In this document: positions 1 through 5,279 of the stretch, piece by piece
Layout of the letters: each line of letters begins with the position of its first letter
Position numbering within the stretch: position 1 is the stretch's first letter
NCBI GenBank assembly: GCA_019747455.1
Contig: JAIEQT010000103.1
Span: 1-5,279 of the forward strand
Direction of reading: 5' to 3'
Length of the DNA: 5,279 nucleotides
Source: Chitinophagaceae bacterium
GTDB taxonomy: Bacteria; Bacteroidota; Bacteroidia; Chitinophagales; Chitinophagaceae
Position numbers and translations under genes: made by a program
Notes under the pieces: model-generated
Databases searched by the model: none
What the model saw: the letters and a program-made list of their open reading frames with translations, nothing else
Told to the model about the DNA's origin: nothing

Positions 1-169
1 TATCAATGCATCACGTGCCAATGCTTATGACGCAATGGCTAAAGAGGCTTCTGTTTCCCGATTGTACGGGGCTATTCACTATCGGAGTGATTGTGAAGTT
101 GGTTTGATACAAGGTAAAAAAGTGGGCGACTTCGCCGTAGCAAGAGGAAAAACGGATGGGGCGAATTAA
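1..169 (+). CDS. PAP2 / vanadium haloperoxidase-like phosphatase, C-terminal fragment
   Basis: This is the last 55 codons of a gene that begins before the window. The reading frame starts at base 2 and ends with TAA at 167-169. The fragment carries the third signature of the PAP2 acid phosphatase/vanadium haloperoxidase superfamily, S-R-x5-H-x3-D: Ser19-Arg20, His26 (codon 77-79) and Asp30 (codon 89-91) of the fragment. In the family this His is the phosphate- or vanadate-linked catalytic residue and the Asp polarises it. The context (EAS before the motif, YRSDCEVGLIQGKKVG after it) is closest to the bacterial vanadium-dependent haloperoxidase-like branch, which is often a secreted or periplasmic phosphatase. 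The first two signatures and any signal peptide lie outside the window, so phosphatase and haloperoxidase activity cannot be told apart. The gene is convergent with the amylosucrase gene and has no visible functional link to it. Confidence 0.85.
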   Translation, partial: INASRANAYDAMAKEASVSRLYGAIHYRSDCEVGLIQGKKVGDFAVARGKTDGAN

Positions 170-174
170 TTAGA

Positions 175-242
175 AATCTTCAATTTTCAGTCTACAATCT
201 GAAAGGGAAATTAAACAGATCGAAGATTCCAGATTAAAGATC
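175..242. repeat. Heptad palindromic intergenic repeat, copy A (convergent 3' ends)
   Basis: The 71-bp gap between two convergent genes is almost filled by this element. The left half is four 7-bp units on an AATCTNN theme: AATCTTC (175-181), AATTTTC (182-188), AGTCTAC (189-195) and AATCTGA (196-202). After a 12-bp spacer the right half has the complementary NNAGATY theme: ACAGATC (215-221), GAAGATT (222-228), CCAGATT (229-235) and AAAGATC (236-242). The last unit overlaps the amylosucrase stop codon by two bases. AATCTTC at 175-181 can pair exactly with GAAGATT at 222-228, and CAATCTG at 195-201 pairs with 216-222 with one mismatch. No uridine tract follows the stem on either strand, so this is not a classical intrinsic terminator, although a bidirectional 3'-end role is plausible. 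The copy is more diverged than B and C. Confidence 0.75.
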
Positions 243-2187
243 ATTTCGCTTCTAGTATCATAAATTGATAGGGCTCGAGTACGAGATATTCTTGATCGGG
301 CCCTATTTTGTATTTTTTACCCGAATAATGATCGAAAAGGGTTGTGGACTTAAATCGATGCTCTTTAAAAGCATACCAGGTTAAATAAGCAGCCTTATTA
401 CTATAGTTAAATAAGCAGTAAACCCTTTCTGTATCATAGGCGCGTAAAAAACCGGCTATATGAATATTATGTGGCGTAAGCCAGGTAATATTTTTTTTGT
501 CGGATAATACGGCTAGTTTTTTTCGAATAGCCAATAGCTTTTTGGTTGCTCCAAATATTTGTCCTTCTATCGTTTTTTCGTTGTCTGTTTTTTTATTTTT
601 TTCCCAATCTATAATAGGTCTGTGCATCCATCGATTATCGTAACTCTTTCCCTCATCTTGTAAATAGCTGTAGTCGTTGGTATAACCGGCTTCATCGCCA
701 TAGAAAAGCATGGGTATACCCCCCAAAAAAATGCTTTGGGCTTGCATGAGTAATATTCGAAGTATGGCAAGCCGAATAGCTTCTTGATTATTTTCTGTAA
801 TACTTTTTTCTAAACCACATAACGAAGCTAAAGAGCCACTTATTCTGGCATCCTGTGTTTTAGGATTTACGGAAAACAAAGCACCAGTGGCATAAGAATA
901 TTCATGAGCCCCCGAATAAAAATCTTTTAAAAATCTTCGATGCTCGTAAGCGTTATAGCCTGCTGCGGCAATCATGGCATCGTCATACCCCAAACCAATA
1001 TCATCATGGCAACGGGTATACGTTATCCAAGTTGTACCTAATGGTTTTTGTAAAAGCTCTCCCTGTGCCGCTAACATTACTCTGGTATCACCCGTGGCTA
1101 AGGCATCCCATTGTAATGCCATTTGAGTGGCATTATAGGCTACATCACATTCTTTGGCTGTAAAATTATCCGTACCAAAATATTTCATGATCTCACTTGG
1201 GGCTACAATGGCTTCACCTAATATAGCCATACCCGGTGCAGCAATATGTACGGCTTGTTTTATTAAACGTAATAGTGTGTGGGCTTGAGGCAGGTTTTGG
1301 CAAGTGGTGCCTAATTGTTTCCAGATAAAAGCGGGAGCATCTATGCGTAAAATATCGATTCCTAAATTGGCATAGTAAAAGATATTACTAAGCATTTCAT
1401 TCAATACGCTGGGATTGGTATAATTCAAATCCCATTGGTAATGATGAAATACCGTCATTACCCATTTTTTACATTCGGGTACATAAGTAAAACTACCCGG
1501 AGCTGCTTCCGGGAAAATTTCGGGCATGGTTTGCTCAAACTGATCAGGTATGGTACGATCATCATAACAATAAAAATAATCCTGGTATTTTTTATCGCCC
1601 GATTTAGCGAGCATAGCCCACTCATGTTTATGCGAAGTATGGTTAAGTACAATATCGAGCATCAAATACATCTTCTCTGCCTGCATTTTTGTAATTACAG
1701 CTTCTAGATCTTTATTGCTACCAAATCTGCTATCTACTTTTCTAAAGTTCGAAACGGCGTAGCCACCATCACTTTCACCGGCCGGACTTTCAAATACAGG
1801 CATCAGGTGTAAAAAATTAATGCCCAAATTTTTTAAATACGGAAACTTATCGGGCAAGCTCGCTAAATTATTGGCAAATCGATCTACGTACAAACTCATG
1901 CCTGCTATTTGATTACTACAAAACCAGTTTCCCTCTTCTTCCTTTGCTATATCTTTTGCAATAAGTGTTTCAGATCTTTCTTGATGTGTGGTGATAATAT
2001 TTTTTAATAACTCATCAAACCCTTTTTCTGCAGCTTCATCATTACCATAAATACTAGTATATAAATCGTATAAAGTAATGGTGTTTGCGATGAGGCGAAC
2101 AAAGAAATGCCTATCCCTACCGGAAACATTTATTTTTTGTGTTTCACAGGCTTTTGTAACTCTTTGATGTAAAGTATACTGATACAC
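241..2187 (-). CDS. ams: Amylosucrase (GH13, sucrose:1,4-alpha-glucan glucosyltransferase)
   Basis: This gene encodes a 648-residue cytoplasmic enzyme with no signal peptide, close to the usual amylosucrase length (about 640). Such enzymes transfer glucose from sucrose to an alpha-1,4-glucan and release fructose. An N-terminal helical domain (about 1-88) precedes the GH13 barrel, which opens with SLYVDRFA at 98-105. Visible active-site residues are Asp140 in DGGYAV and Arg519 in DNRWMHRP (the pair that closes the sucrose pocket in Neisseria amylosucrase), Asn182-His183, the nucleophile Asp283 in LRIDA, the acid/base Glu325 in GEAIVAP, and His394-Asp395 in RCHDD. The B' insert follows, around 400-460, and a C-terminal beta domain occupies about 565-648. 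The motif order and the FIWKQLGT segment match amylosucrase better than other GH13 enzymes. A hydrolysis-dominant sucrose hydrolase (SuxA-like) is the main alternative. The start is GTG at 2185-2187, 8 bp after the fructokinase stop, which suggests co-transcription. The start codon and spacing fit the full N-terminal domain. Confidence 0.93.
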   Translation of the reverse strand: MYQYTLHQRVTKACETQKINVSGRDRHFFVRLIANTITLYDLYTSIYGNDEAAEKGFDELLKNIITTHQERSETLIAKDIAKEEEGNWFCSNQIAGMSLYVDRFANNLASLPDKFPYLKNLGINFLHLMPVFESPAGESDGGYAVSNFRKVDSRFGSNKDLEAVITKMQAEKMYLMLDIVLNHTSHKHEWAMLAKSGDKKYQDYFYCYDDRTIPDQFEQTMPEIFPEAAPGSFTYVPECKKWVMTVFHHYQWDLNYTNPSVLNEMLSNIFYYANLGIDILRIDAPAFIWKQLGTTCQNLPQAHTLLRLIKQAVHIAAPGMAILGEAIVAPSEIMKYFGTDNFTAKECDVAYNATQMALQWDALATGDTRVMLAAQGELLQKPLGTTWITYTRCHDDIGLGYDDAMIAAAGYNAYEHRRFLKDFYSGAHEYSYATGALFSVNPKTQDARISGSLASLCGLEKSITENNQEAIRLAILRILLMQAQSIFLGGIPMLFYGDEAGYTNDYSYLQDEGKSYDNRWMHRPIIDWEKNKKTDNEKTIEGQIFGATKKLLAIRKKLAVLSDKKNITWLTPHNIHIAGFLRAYDTERVYCLFNYSNKAAYLTWYAFKEHRFKSTTLFDHYSGKKYKIGPDQEYLVLEPYQFMILEAK

Positions 2188-2195
2188 GATGATTC

Positions 2196-3146
2196 TTATT
2201 GAAATATTTGATTTGTTAAATGTTTAAAGGCTTCCATGGCACCTAAGTATTCGCAAGTGCGCGCACCTGCTTTGTTCCCATTTTTGATTACGGTTTCCCA
2301 TCCCGGATAATCAATATTTAGAATCGCTTGTTTAGTATGATTACGCAGTTGATATAAAACAGCTCCTACAAAAGCATCTCCTGCTCCTGTGGTATCAACA
2401 GGAGTGATAGGTATACTTTCGATGATATACTTTTTTCCATGTAAGCCCAGGAGAGTGCCATCTTTTCCAAGTGTGATGGTAAACACACCATTTGTACGTT
2501 GTAATAATTGATCTGTTGCGGCATCTAAACTATTTGTTTGTGTAAGTAGCATCGCTTCTTCATCACTTACTTTAAAGAAGTTAGCATGTTGTAAAAAATG
2601 CCAGGATTGATCTATGAAGGTTTGAATATTATGTTGAAATAAAAGATGCCGATAATTTGGGTCGAAGCTGATGAAAATATTTTTATCAAGTGCTTTTTGT
2701 AATAAATGCAGATAGGCCGCTTGTAAAGGACCTGGCAAAAAACCGGTGGCCGAACCGAAGTGAATGATACCTACTCCTGTAAGGTCAATAGCATTGATAT
2801 CTTCAATGCTTAATTGTCCATCTGCCCCTCTGTTAAAAACAAAATCCCTTTCTCCGTTTTCCATCAGCGATACATAGGCGAATGTAGTGAAATGGGTATT
2901 ATCGGTAAGCATTACTTTAGTGCCCACGCCAAATGACTCCATTACTTCCCTAAGTTGTTTACCAAAAGGATCATTTCCTACTTTAGCTGCTAGCTCTACT
3001 TCGCCACCAAGTGCAGCAATGGCAGCAGCCACATTGGTAGGTGCGCCTCCTGGCTTTTTTAGAAAATTATTGCCTACAGAGAGTGATTTGCCTTTATCGG
3101 TACAAATCATATCTATCAATGCTTCGCCAATACAGAGTATTTTCAT
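2196..3146 (-). CDS. Fructokinase, PfkB/ribokinase family
   Basis: This gene encodes a 316-residue sugar kinase of the PfkB family, normal in length and complete. It probably phosphorylates fructose to fructose 6-phosphate with ATP in the cytoplasm. The N-terminus (ILCIGEALIDMI) is the usual first strand and substrate-binding turn. PfkB signature 1 covers about 33-62 (GGAPTNVAAAIAALGG then KVGNDPFG). FDPNYR lies at 161-166, KVSDEE at 192-197 and TLGKDG at 225-230. Signature 2, DTTGAGDAF, lies at 251-259 and carries the anion hole and the catalytic base Asp257. The combination of GGAPTN, FDPNYR and KVSDEE is typical of bacterial fructokinases. Some 2-keto-3-deoxygluconate kinases look similar, but the adjacent amylosucrase, which releases fructose, supports fructokinase. 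The ATG is at 3144-3146, with no convincing Shine-Dalgarno sequence upstream. The upstream transporter gene ends 92 bp away and the gap holds repeat copy B. The downstream amylosucrase starts after 8 bp. Confidence 0.9.
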   Translation of the reverse strand: MKILCIGEALIDMICTDKGKSLSVGNNFLKKPGGAPTNVAAAIAALGGEVELAAKVGNDPFGKQLREVMESFGVGTKVMLTDNTHFTTFAYVSLMENGERDFVFNRGADGQLSIEDINAIDLTGVGIIHFGSATGFLPGPLQAAYLHLLQKALDKNIFISFDPNYRHLLFQHNIQTFIDQSWHFLQHANFFKVSDEEAMLLTQTNSLDAATDQLLQRTNGVFTITLGKDGTLLGLHGKKYIIESIPITPVDTTGAGDAFVGAVLYQLRNHTKQAILNIDYPGWETVIKNGNKAGARTCEYLGAMEAFKHLTNQIFQ

Positions 3147-3157
3147 ATCAGTTATTT

Positions 3158-3231
3158 AATCTTCAATCTTCAAACTACAATCTGGGATTAAAAAATCAAT
3201 ACTTCAGATTGAAGATTCCAGATTGTAGATT
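3158..3231. repeat. Heptad palindromic intergenic repeat, copy B (inside the sucrose operon)
   Basis: This element occupies most of the 92-bp gap between the transporter and fructokinase genes. The left half is AATCTTC (3158-3164), AATCTTC (3165-3171), AAACTAC (3172-3178) and AATCTGG (3179-3185). The right half is TCAGATT (3204-3210), GAAGATT (3211-3217), CCAGATT (3218-3224) and GTAGATT (3225-3231). Two exact pairings are possible: 12 bp, 3158-3169 with 3206-3217, and 11 bp, 3175-3185 with 3218-3228. They interleave (a, b, a', b') and do not nest, so they would either compete or form a pseudoknot-like fold. In the operon transcript the structure lies after the transporter stop codon and 11 bases before the fructokinase ATG. 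By analogy with the REP element between malE and malF of E. coli, it could protect the upstream mRNA segment or lower downstream expression. That role is inference. Confidence 0.85.
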
Positions 3232-3238
3232 ATGTAAT

Positions 3239-4579
3239 TTAATGCCCTCCCCCTGAAAGAACAATATCTTCCCCCGCTGGTTTCTTATCTTTTATTAATA
3301 ATGTTGCCCCACATGATAATAATAATAGTACGCCCGCGAAACCAATGGCTTTGCCCGAATCATTATTTAAAAAGTGTTCGAGTACATAACCAAAAGTAGT
3401 TGTTTGTAAAATCATGGGAATAACGATCATCATATTAATGATACCCATATATACGCCATATCTTTCTTTAGGAATATCATTCACTACCATTAAATAAGGT
3501 ACCCCCATCATACTGGCCCAGGCAATACCAAAACCGGTCATAGGTGCAAAGAGTAAATATTTATTTTCAATATGCGGGAAAGTGAGTAGAGCTAAGCCGG
3601 CCATGAGTAAACAAGTAACATGTACTTTTTTAGGAGAGAATTTTTTTGTCATCGCAACCAAACCGAAAGCCGATAAAAAAGTGACTACATTATACCATCC
3701 GTTCACAAGTCCGGCCCAACCAACGGCTTCCTCGTATAAATTTTTGTCTGCTGCGGGAGATGTTTTCCAAACAGATTGTGCGATGCTTTTAGAAGCGTTT
3801 TGCCAATAACAAAAGAGGGCATACCATTGAAATAAATATACTAATGCTAATTGCCACATTACTTTAGGCATGTTGCCTATGGCGTGAAAAATTTCGATAA
3901 AGGGTTGAAGGATTCCTTTTTTGGAGGCGCGTAATACAGCTAATTCTTCTTCAGTGGGTGGGATTTCCGGTGTTTTAGTAATTGACCATAATACCGAGCT
4001 AATTGAGCAAATAGATCCTAAAAAGAAAGAGCCAAAAACCCAATAGGGAATGGCGCCATGCATTTGTTTTAAGAAACTAATTTTTTGAAAAATAAATAAA
4101 GAGATGTTGGCAAGGGTTATACCTAAACCGGTGAAAAAACTTTGGGTAAGAAAACCGGTAGCATGCTGTGATGAAGGTAGTTTATCAGCAATAAAAGCGC
4201 GATAAGGTTCCATAGCTGTGTTATTGGCTGCGTCCAGTACCCATAATAAGCCGGCTGCCATCCATAAACTGCTGCTAAAAGGATAGGCGAACAAACAAAG
4301 GCTGCAAAACAAAGCACCAATAAAAAAATAGGGTTTTCTTCTACCAAAACGAGGATGCCAGGTACGATCACTTAATACTCCAATAATGGGCTGTATTAAT
4401 AAACCCGTCATAGGACCGGCCAGGTTGAGTAAAGGAATTTCATCAGGTTTGGCGCCTAGAAAATCATAAATAGGATTTACAGCACTTTGTTGTAAGCCGA
4501 AGCTGTATTGAATGCCGAAGAAGCCTACGTTCATATTTATGATCTGCATGAAGGAGAGCTTAGGCTTGGGTATATGCAT
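3239..4579 (-). CDS. MFS sugar transporter, SLC45 / sucrose-type (GPH-related)
   Basis: This gene encodes a 446-residue inner-membrane protein with about 12 predicted hydrophobic segments, typical of a major facilitator permease. The TM2-TM3 loop has the family signature [14 protein letters not shown] (70-83), matching the RxGRR loop of plant sucrose/H+ symporters and animal SLC45 proteins. Other SLC45-like stretches are [18 protein letters not shown] (115-132), QWYALFCYW (251-259), [12 protein letters not shown] (351-362) and [12 protein letters not shown] (373-384). A polar loop around 202-235 separates the two six-helix halves. The likely role is proton-coupled uptake of sucrose or another disaccharide. 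Sucrose is favoured because the amylosucrase and fructokinase genes follow, but maltose or a related sugar cannot be excluded. The start ATG at 4577-4579 gives the usual short cytoplasmic lead (KPKLSFMQI) before TM1. As the first gene of the trio, it is probably expressed from the divergent region 4580-4698. Confidence 0.9.
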   Translation of the reverse strand: MHIPKPKLSFMQIINMNVGFFGIQYSFGLQQSAVNPIYDFLGAKPDEIPLLNLAGPMTGLLIQPIIGVLSDRTWHPRFGRRKPYFFIGALFCSLCLFAYPFSSSLWMAAGLLWVLDAANNTAMEPYRAFIADKLPSSQHATGFLTQSFFTGLGITLANISLFIFQKISFLKQMHGAIPYWVFGSFFLGSICSISSVLWSITKTPEIPPTEEELAVLRASKKGILQPFIEIFHAIGNMPKVMWQLALVYLFQWYALFCYWQNASKSIAQSVWKTSPAADKNLYEEAVGWAGLVNGWYNVVTFLSAFGLVAMTKKFSPKKVHVTCLLMAGLALLTFPHIENKYLLFAPMTGFGIAWASMMGVPYLMVVNDIPKERYGVYMGIINMMIVIPMILQTTTFGYVLEHFLNNDSGKAIGFAGVLLLLSCGATLLIKDKKPAGEDIVLSGGGH

Positions 4580-4686
4580 AGCTATTTCGTTAGTCTTTAA
4601 AAATAGAGAATGATTTTGATTGTGTGAAGAATTGTATAGTCTTTATTATTCTAAAACGTTTGCGGAGCCGGATCATATTGAAACAG

Positions 4687-4694
4687 TATTTTTG
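4687..4694 (+). promoter_or_regulatory. Bacteroidota-type -7 promoter element (TAnnTTTG) before the YcxB-like gene
   Basis: TATTTTTG at 4687-4694 matches the TAnnTTTG consensus of the primary sigma factor of Bacteroidota at every fixed position. A TTTG at 4659-4662 could serve as the -33 element, but the 24-bp gap is somewhat longer than usual. The element ends 4 bp before the chosen ATG at 4699, so transcription from it would start at or very near the start codon. In an AT-rich region a chance match is possible. Confidence 0.4.
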
Positions 4695-4698
4695 CGCC

Positions 4699-5160
4699 AT
4701 GCAATATGCTTTTGAATACAATAAAAAGAAAGTAATACAGGCGCTACGGTATCATTTTGTACAGCGAAAAGAGATCCGTGTATTGATGATACTGGTAAAT
4801 GTATTTGCCATTGCAGCGGCTGTATTATTCTATACCAGAAAAATACGACCTGAGCCTTTCTTATTAGGATCCTTGATATGGTTGGGTTTGATGGCCGCTT
4901 TTTGGTATTTGTTACCCAACAGTATTTATCGAAAATCGGCTACATTTAAAGACAGTTTTAAAATTCATGTGAACGAGGTTGGAATGGTTTTGGAGAATGA
5001 GCGGGGAGAAGTGCATTGGTCTTGGAAACAATTTTCTAATTTTTTTGAAAGTCCGCATTTTTTTCATTTGTATTTCGACTCCAAGTCTTTTTTCTTGCTG
5101 CCTAAAGAAGGTATGGAACCCGAGATGCAGCATGGCTTAAGAAATTTCCTGCGAAGATAA
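4699..5160 (+). CDS. YcxB-like small membrane protein
   Basis: This gene encodes a 153-residue protein of unknown function. A short polar N-terminus (MQYAFEYNKKKVIQALRYHF) is followed by two hydrophobic segments at about 28-46 and 53-73. A soluble C-terminal part (about 78-153) has the pattern of the YcxB-like C-terminal domain: YRKSATFKDSF, W-x-W-K-Q-F at 107-112, and ESPHFFHLYF with SFFLLPKE at 117-137. Both membrane segments form a hairpin with the C-terminal domain probably cytoplasmic; the topology is inferred. A GTG at 4624 opens the same frame 25 codons earlier, but that extension (VFIILKRLRSRIILKQYF) does not resemble the family N-terminus and would overlap the candidate promoter, so the ATG at 4699 is preferred. 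There is no clear Shine-Dalgarno sequence. The gene is divergent from the sucrose operon and has no evident link to it. The last base of its stop codon is the first base of repeat copy C. Confidence 0.75.
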   Translation: MQYAFEYNKKKVIQALRYHFVQRKEIRVLMILVNVFAIAAAVLFYTRKIRPEPFLLGSLIWLGLMAAFWYLLPNSIYRKSATFKDSFKIHVNEVGMVLENERGEVHWSWKQFSNFFESPHFFHLYFDSKSFFLLPKEGMEPEMQHGLRNFLRR

Positions 5161-5279
5161 ATCTTCAATCTTCAGTCTGTTATATTCCAGATTCCAGATT
5201 GAAGATTCCAGATTGAAGATTCCAGATTGAAGATTCCAGATTGAAGATTCCAGATTGAAGATTCCAGATTGAAGATTCC
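5160..5279. repeat. Heptad palindromic repeat, copy C, with tandem 14-bp expansion running off the window
   Basis: The left half is AATCTTC (5160-5166), AATCTTC (5167-5173) and AGTCTGT (5174-5180), beginning on the last base of the upstream stop codon. From 5187 the sequence is a perfect run of NNAGATT heptads. Two CCAGATT units (5187-5193, 5194-5200) are followed by strictly alternating GAAGATT and CCAGATT. The 14-mer GAAGATTCCAGATT starts at 5201, 5215, 5229, 5243 and 5257, and a sixth copy is cut at 5279. The left arm at 5160-5171 is exactly complementary to AGATTGAAGATT at 5196-5207 and to later registers of the array, so several alternative hairpins are possible. The absence of any mismatch between array units suggests recent expansion by replication slippage. 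The end of the array lies outside the window. Confidence 0.92.

Noticed and set aside
175..242. Classical rho-independent terminator between the convergent genes
   Set aside because: The possible stems are AT-rich and imperfect, and no uridine tract follows on either strand. A 3'-end role remains possible but not as a textbook terminator.
268..306. Inverted repeat ATAGGGC / GCCCTAT near the 3' end of the amylosucrase gene
   Set aside because: It lies within coding sequence for the conserved C-terminal domain, with a 25-bp loop and no uridine tract. It is probably chance from similar codons (IGP and EPY).
719..731. Homopolymer run (C6 then A7; T7G6 on the coding strand) in the amylosucrase gene, a possible frameshift or phase-variation site
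   Set aside because: The frame is intact and the run encodes the conserved IFLGGIPM strand of the barrel. There is no sign of an alternative product, although it is a place to check for sequencing error.
1435..1707. Plus-strand open frame opposite the amylosucrase gene, and similar short frames at 2887-3159, 3041-3256, 3582-3809, 4123-4371 and 4912-5133
   Set aside because: They are antisense or out of frame to well-supported genes, have no recognisable domains, and several run into repeat sequence.
4598..4605. Minus-strand TATTTTTA as a promoter for the transporter gene
   Set aside because: It misses the final G of TAnnTTTG and has no partner -33 TTTG at suitable distance, so the operon promoter in 4580-4698 cannot be placed confidently.
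4624..4698. In-frame GTG extension of the YcxB-like gene by 25 codons
   Set aside because: The extra residues do not resemble the family N-terminus, and they overlap a better candidate promoter. The ATG at 4699 gives the typical domain start.
5160..5279. CRISPR array
   Set aside because: The units are contiguous 7/14-bp tandem repeats with no unique spacers, and no cas genes are visible.

Overview
The window looks like a chromosomal segment of a Bacteroidota bacterium, most likely Chitinophagaceae or a close relative. This rests on moderate-to-low GC, weak or absent Shine-Dalgarno sequences, a TAnnTTTG-type promoter element, and proteins (a YcxB-like protein, an SLC45-type transporter, a vanadium haloperoxidase-like PAP2 protein) that resemble those of that group. 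The assignment comes from recognising protein families and not from a database search.

Layout: (1) positions 1-169, plus strand, hold the last 55 codons of a PAP2/vanadium haloperoxidase-like phosphatase. (2) Positions 241-4579, minus strand, hold three genes in the transcription order SLC45-type MFS sugar transporter (3239-4579), PfkB fructokinase (2196-3146) and amylosucrase of family GH13 (241-2187). (3) Positions 4580-4698 are a divergent intergenic region. (4) Positions 4699-5160, plus strand, hold a small two-helix membrane protein of the YcxB-like type. (5) A tandem array runs off the right edge of the window.

The minus-strand trio forms a coherent sucrose pathway. The MFS protein would bring sucrose, or a related disaccharide, across the inner membrane. 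The amylosucrase, which has no signal peptide, would transfer the glucosyl unit to an alpha-1,4-glucan and release fructose. The fructokinase would phosphorylate that fructose for glycolysis. The logic resembles the sux locus of xanthomonads. No outer-membrane transporter and no regulator is visible in the window.

The least ordinary feature is a family of heptad-based palindromic intergenic elements. Three copies are present (175-242, 3158-3231 and 5160-5279), and each abuts the 3' end of at least one gene. The left half is built from AATCTNN heptads and the right half from the complementary NNAGATT heptads. All three right halves share the exact 14-mer GAAGATTCCAGATT. That 14-mer occurs once in the first two copies and is expanded into a tandem array in the third. 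One copy lies inside the sucrose operon, between the transporter and the fructokinase.
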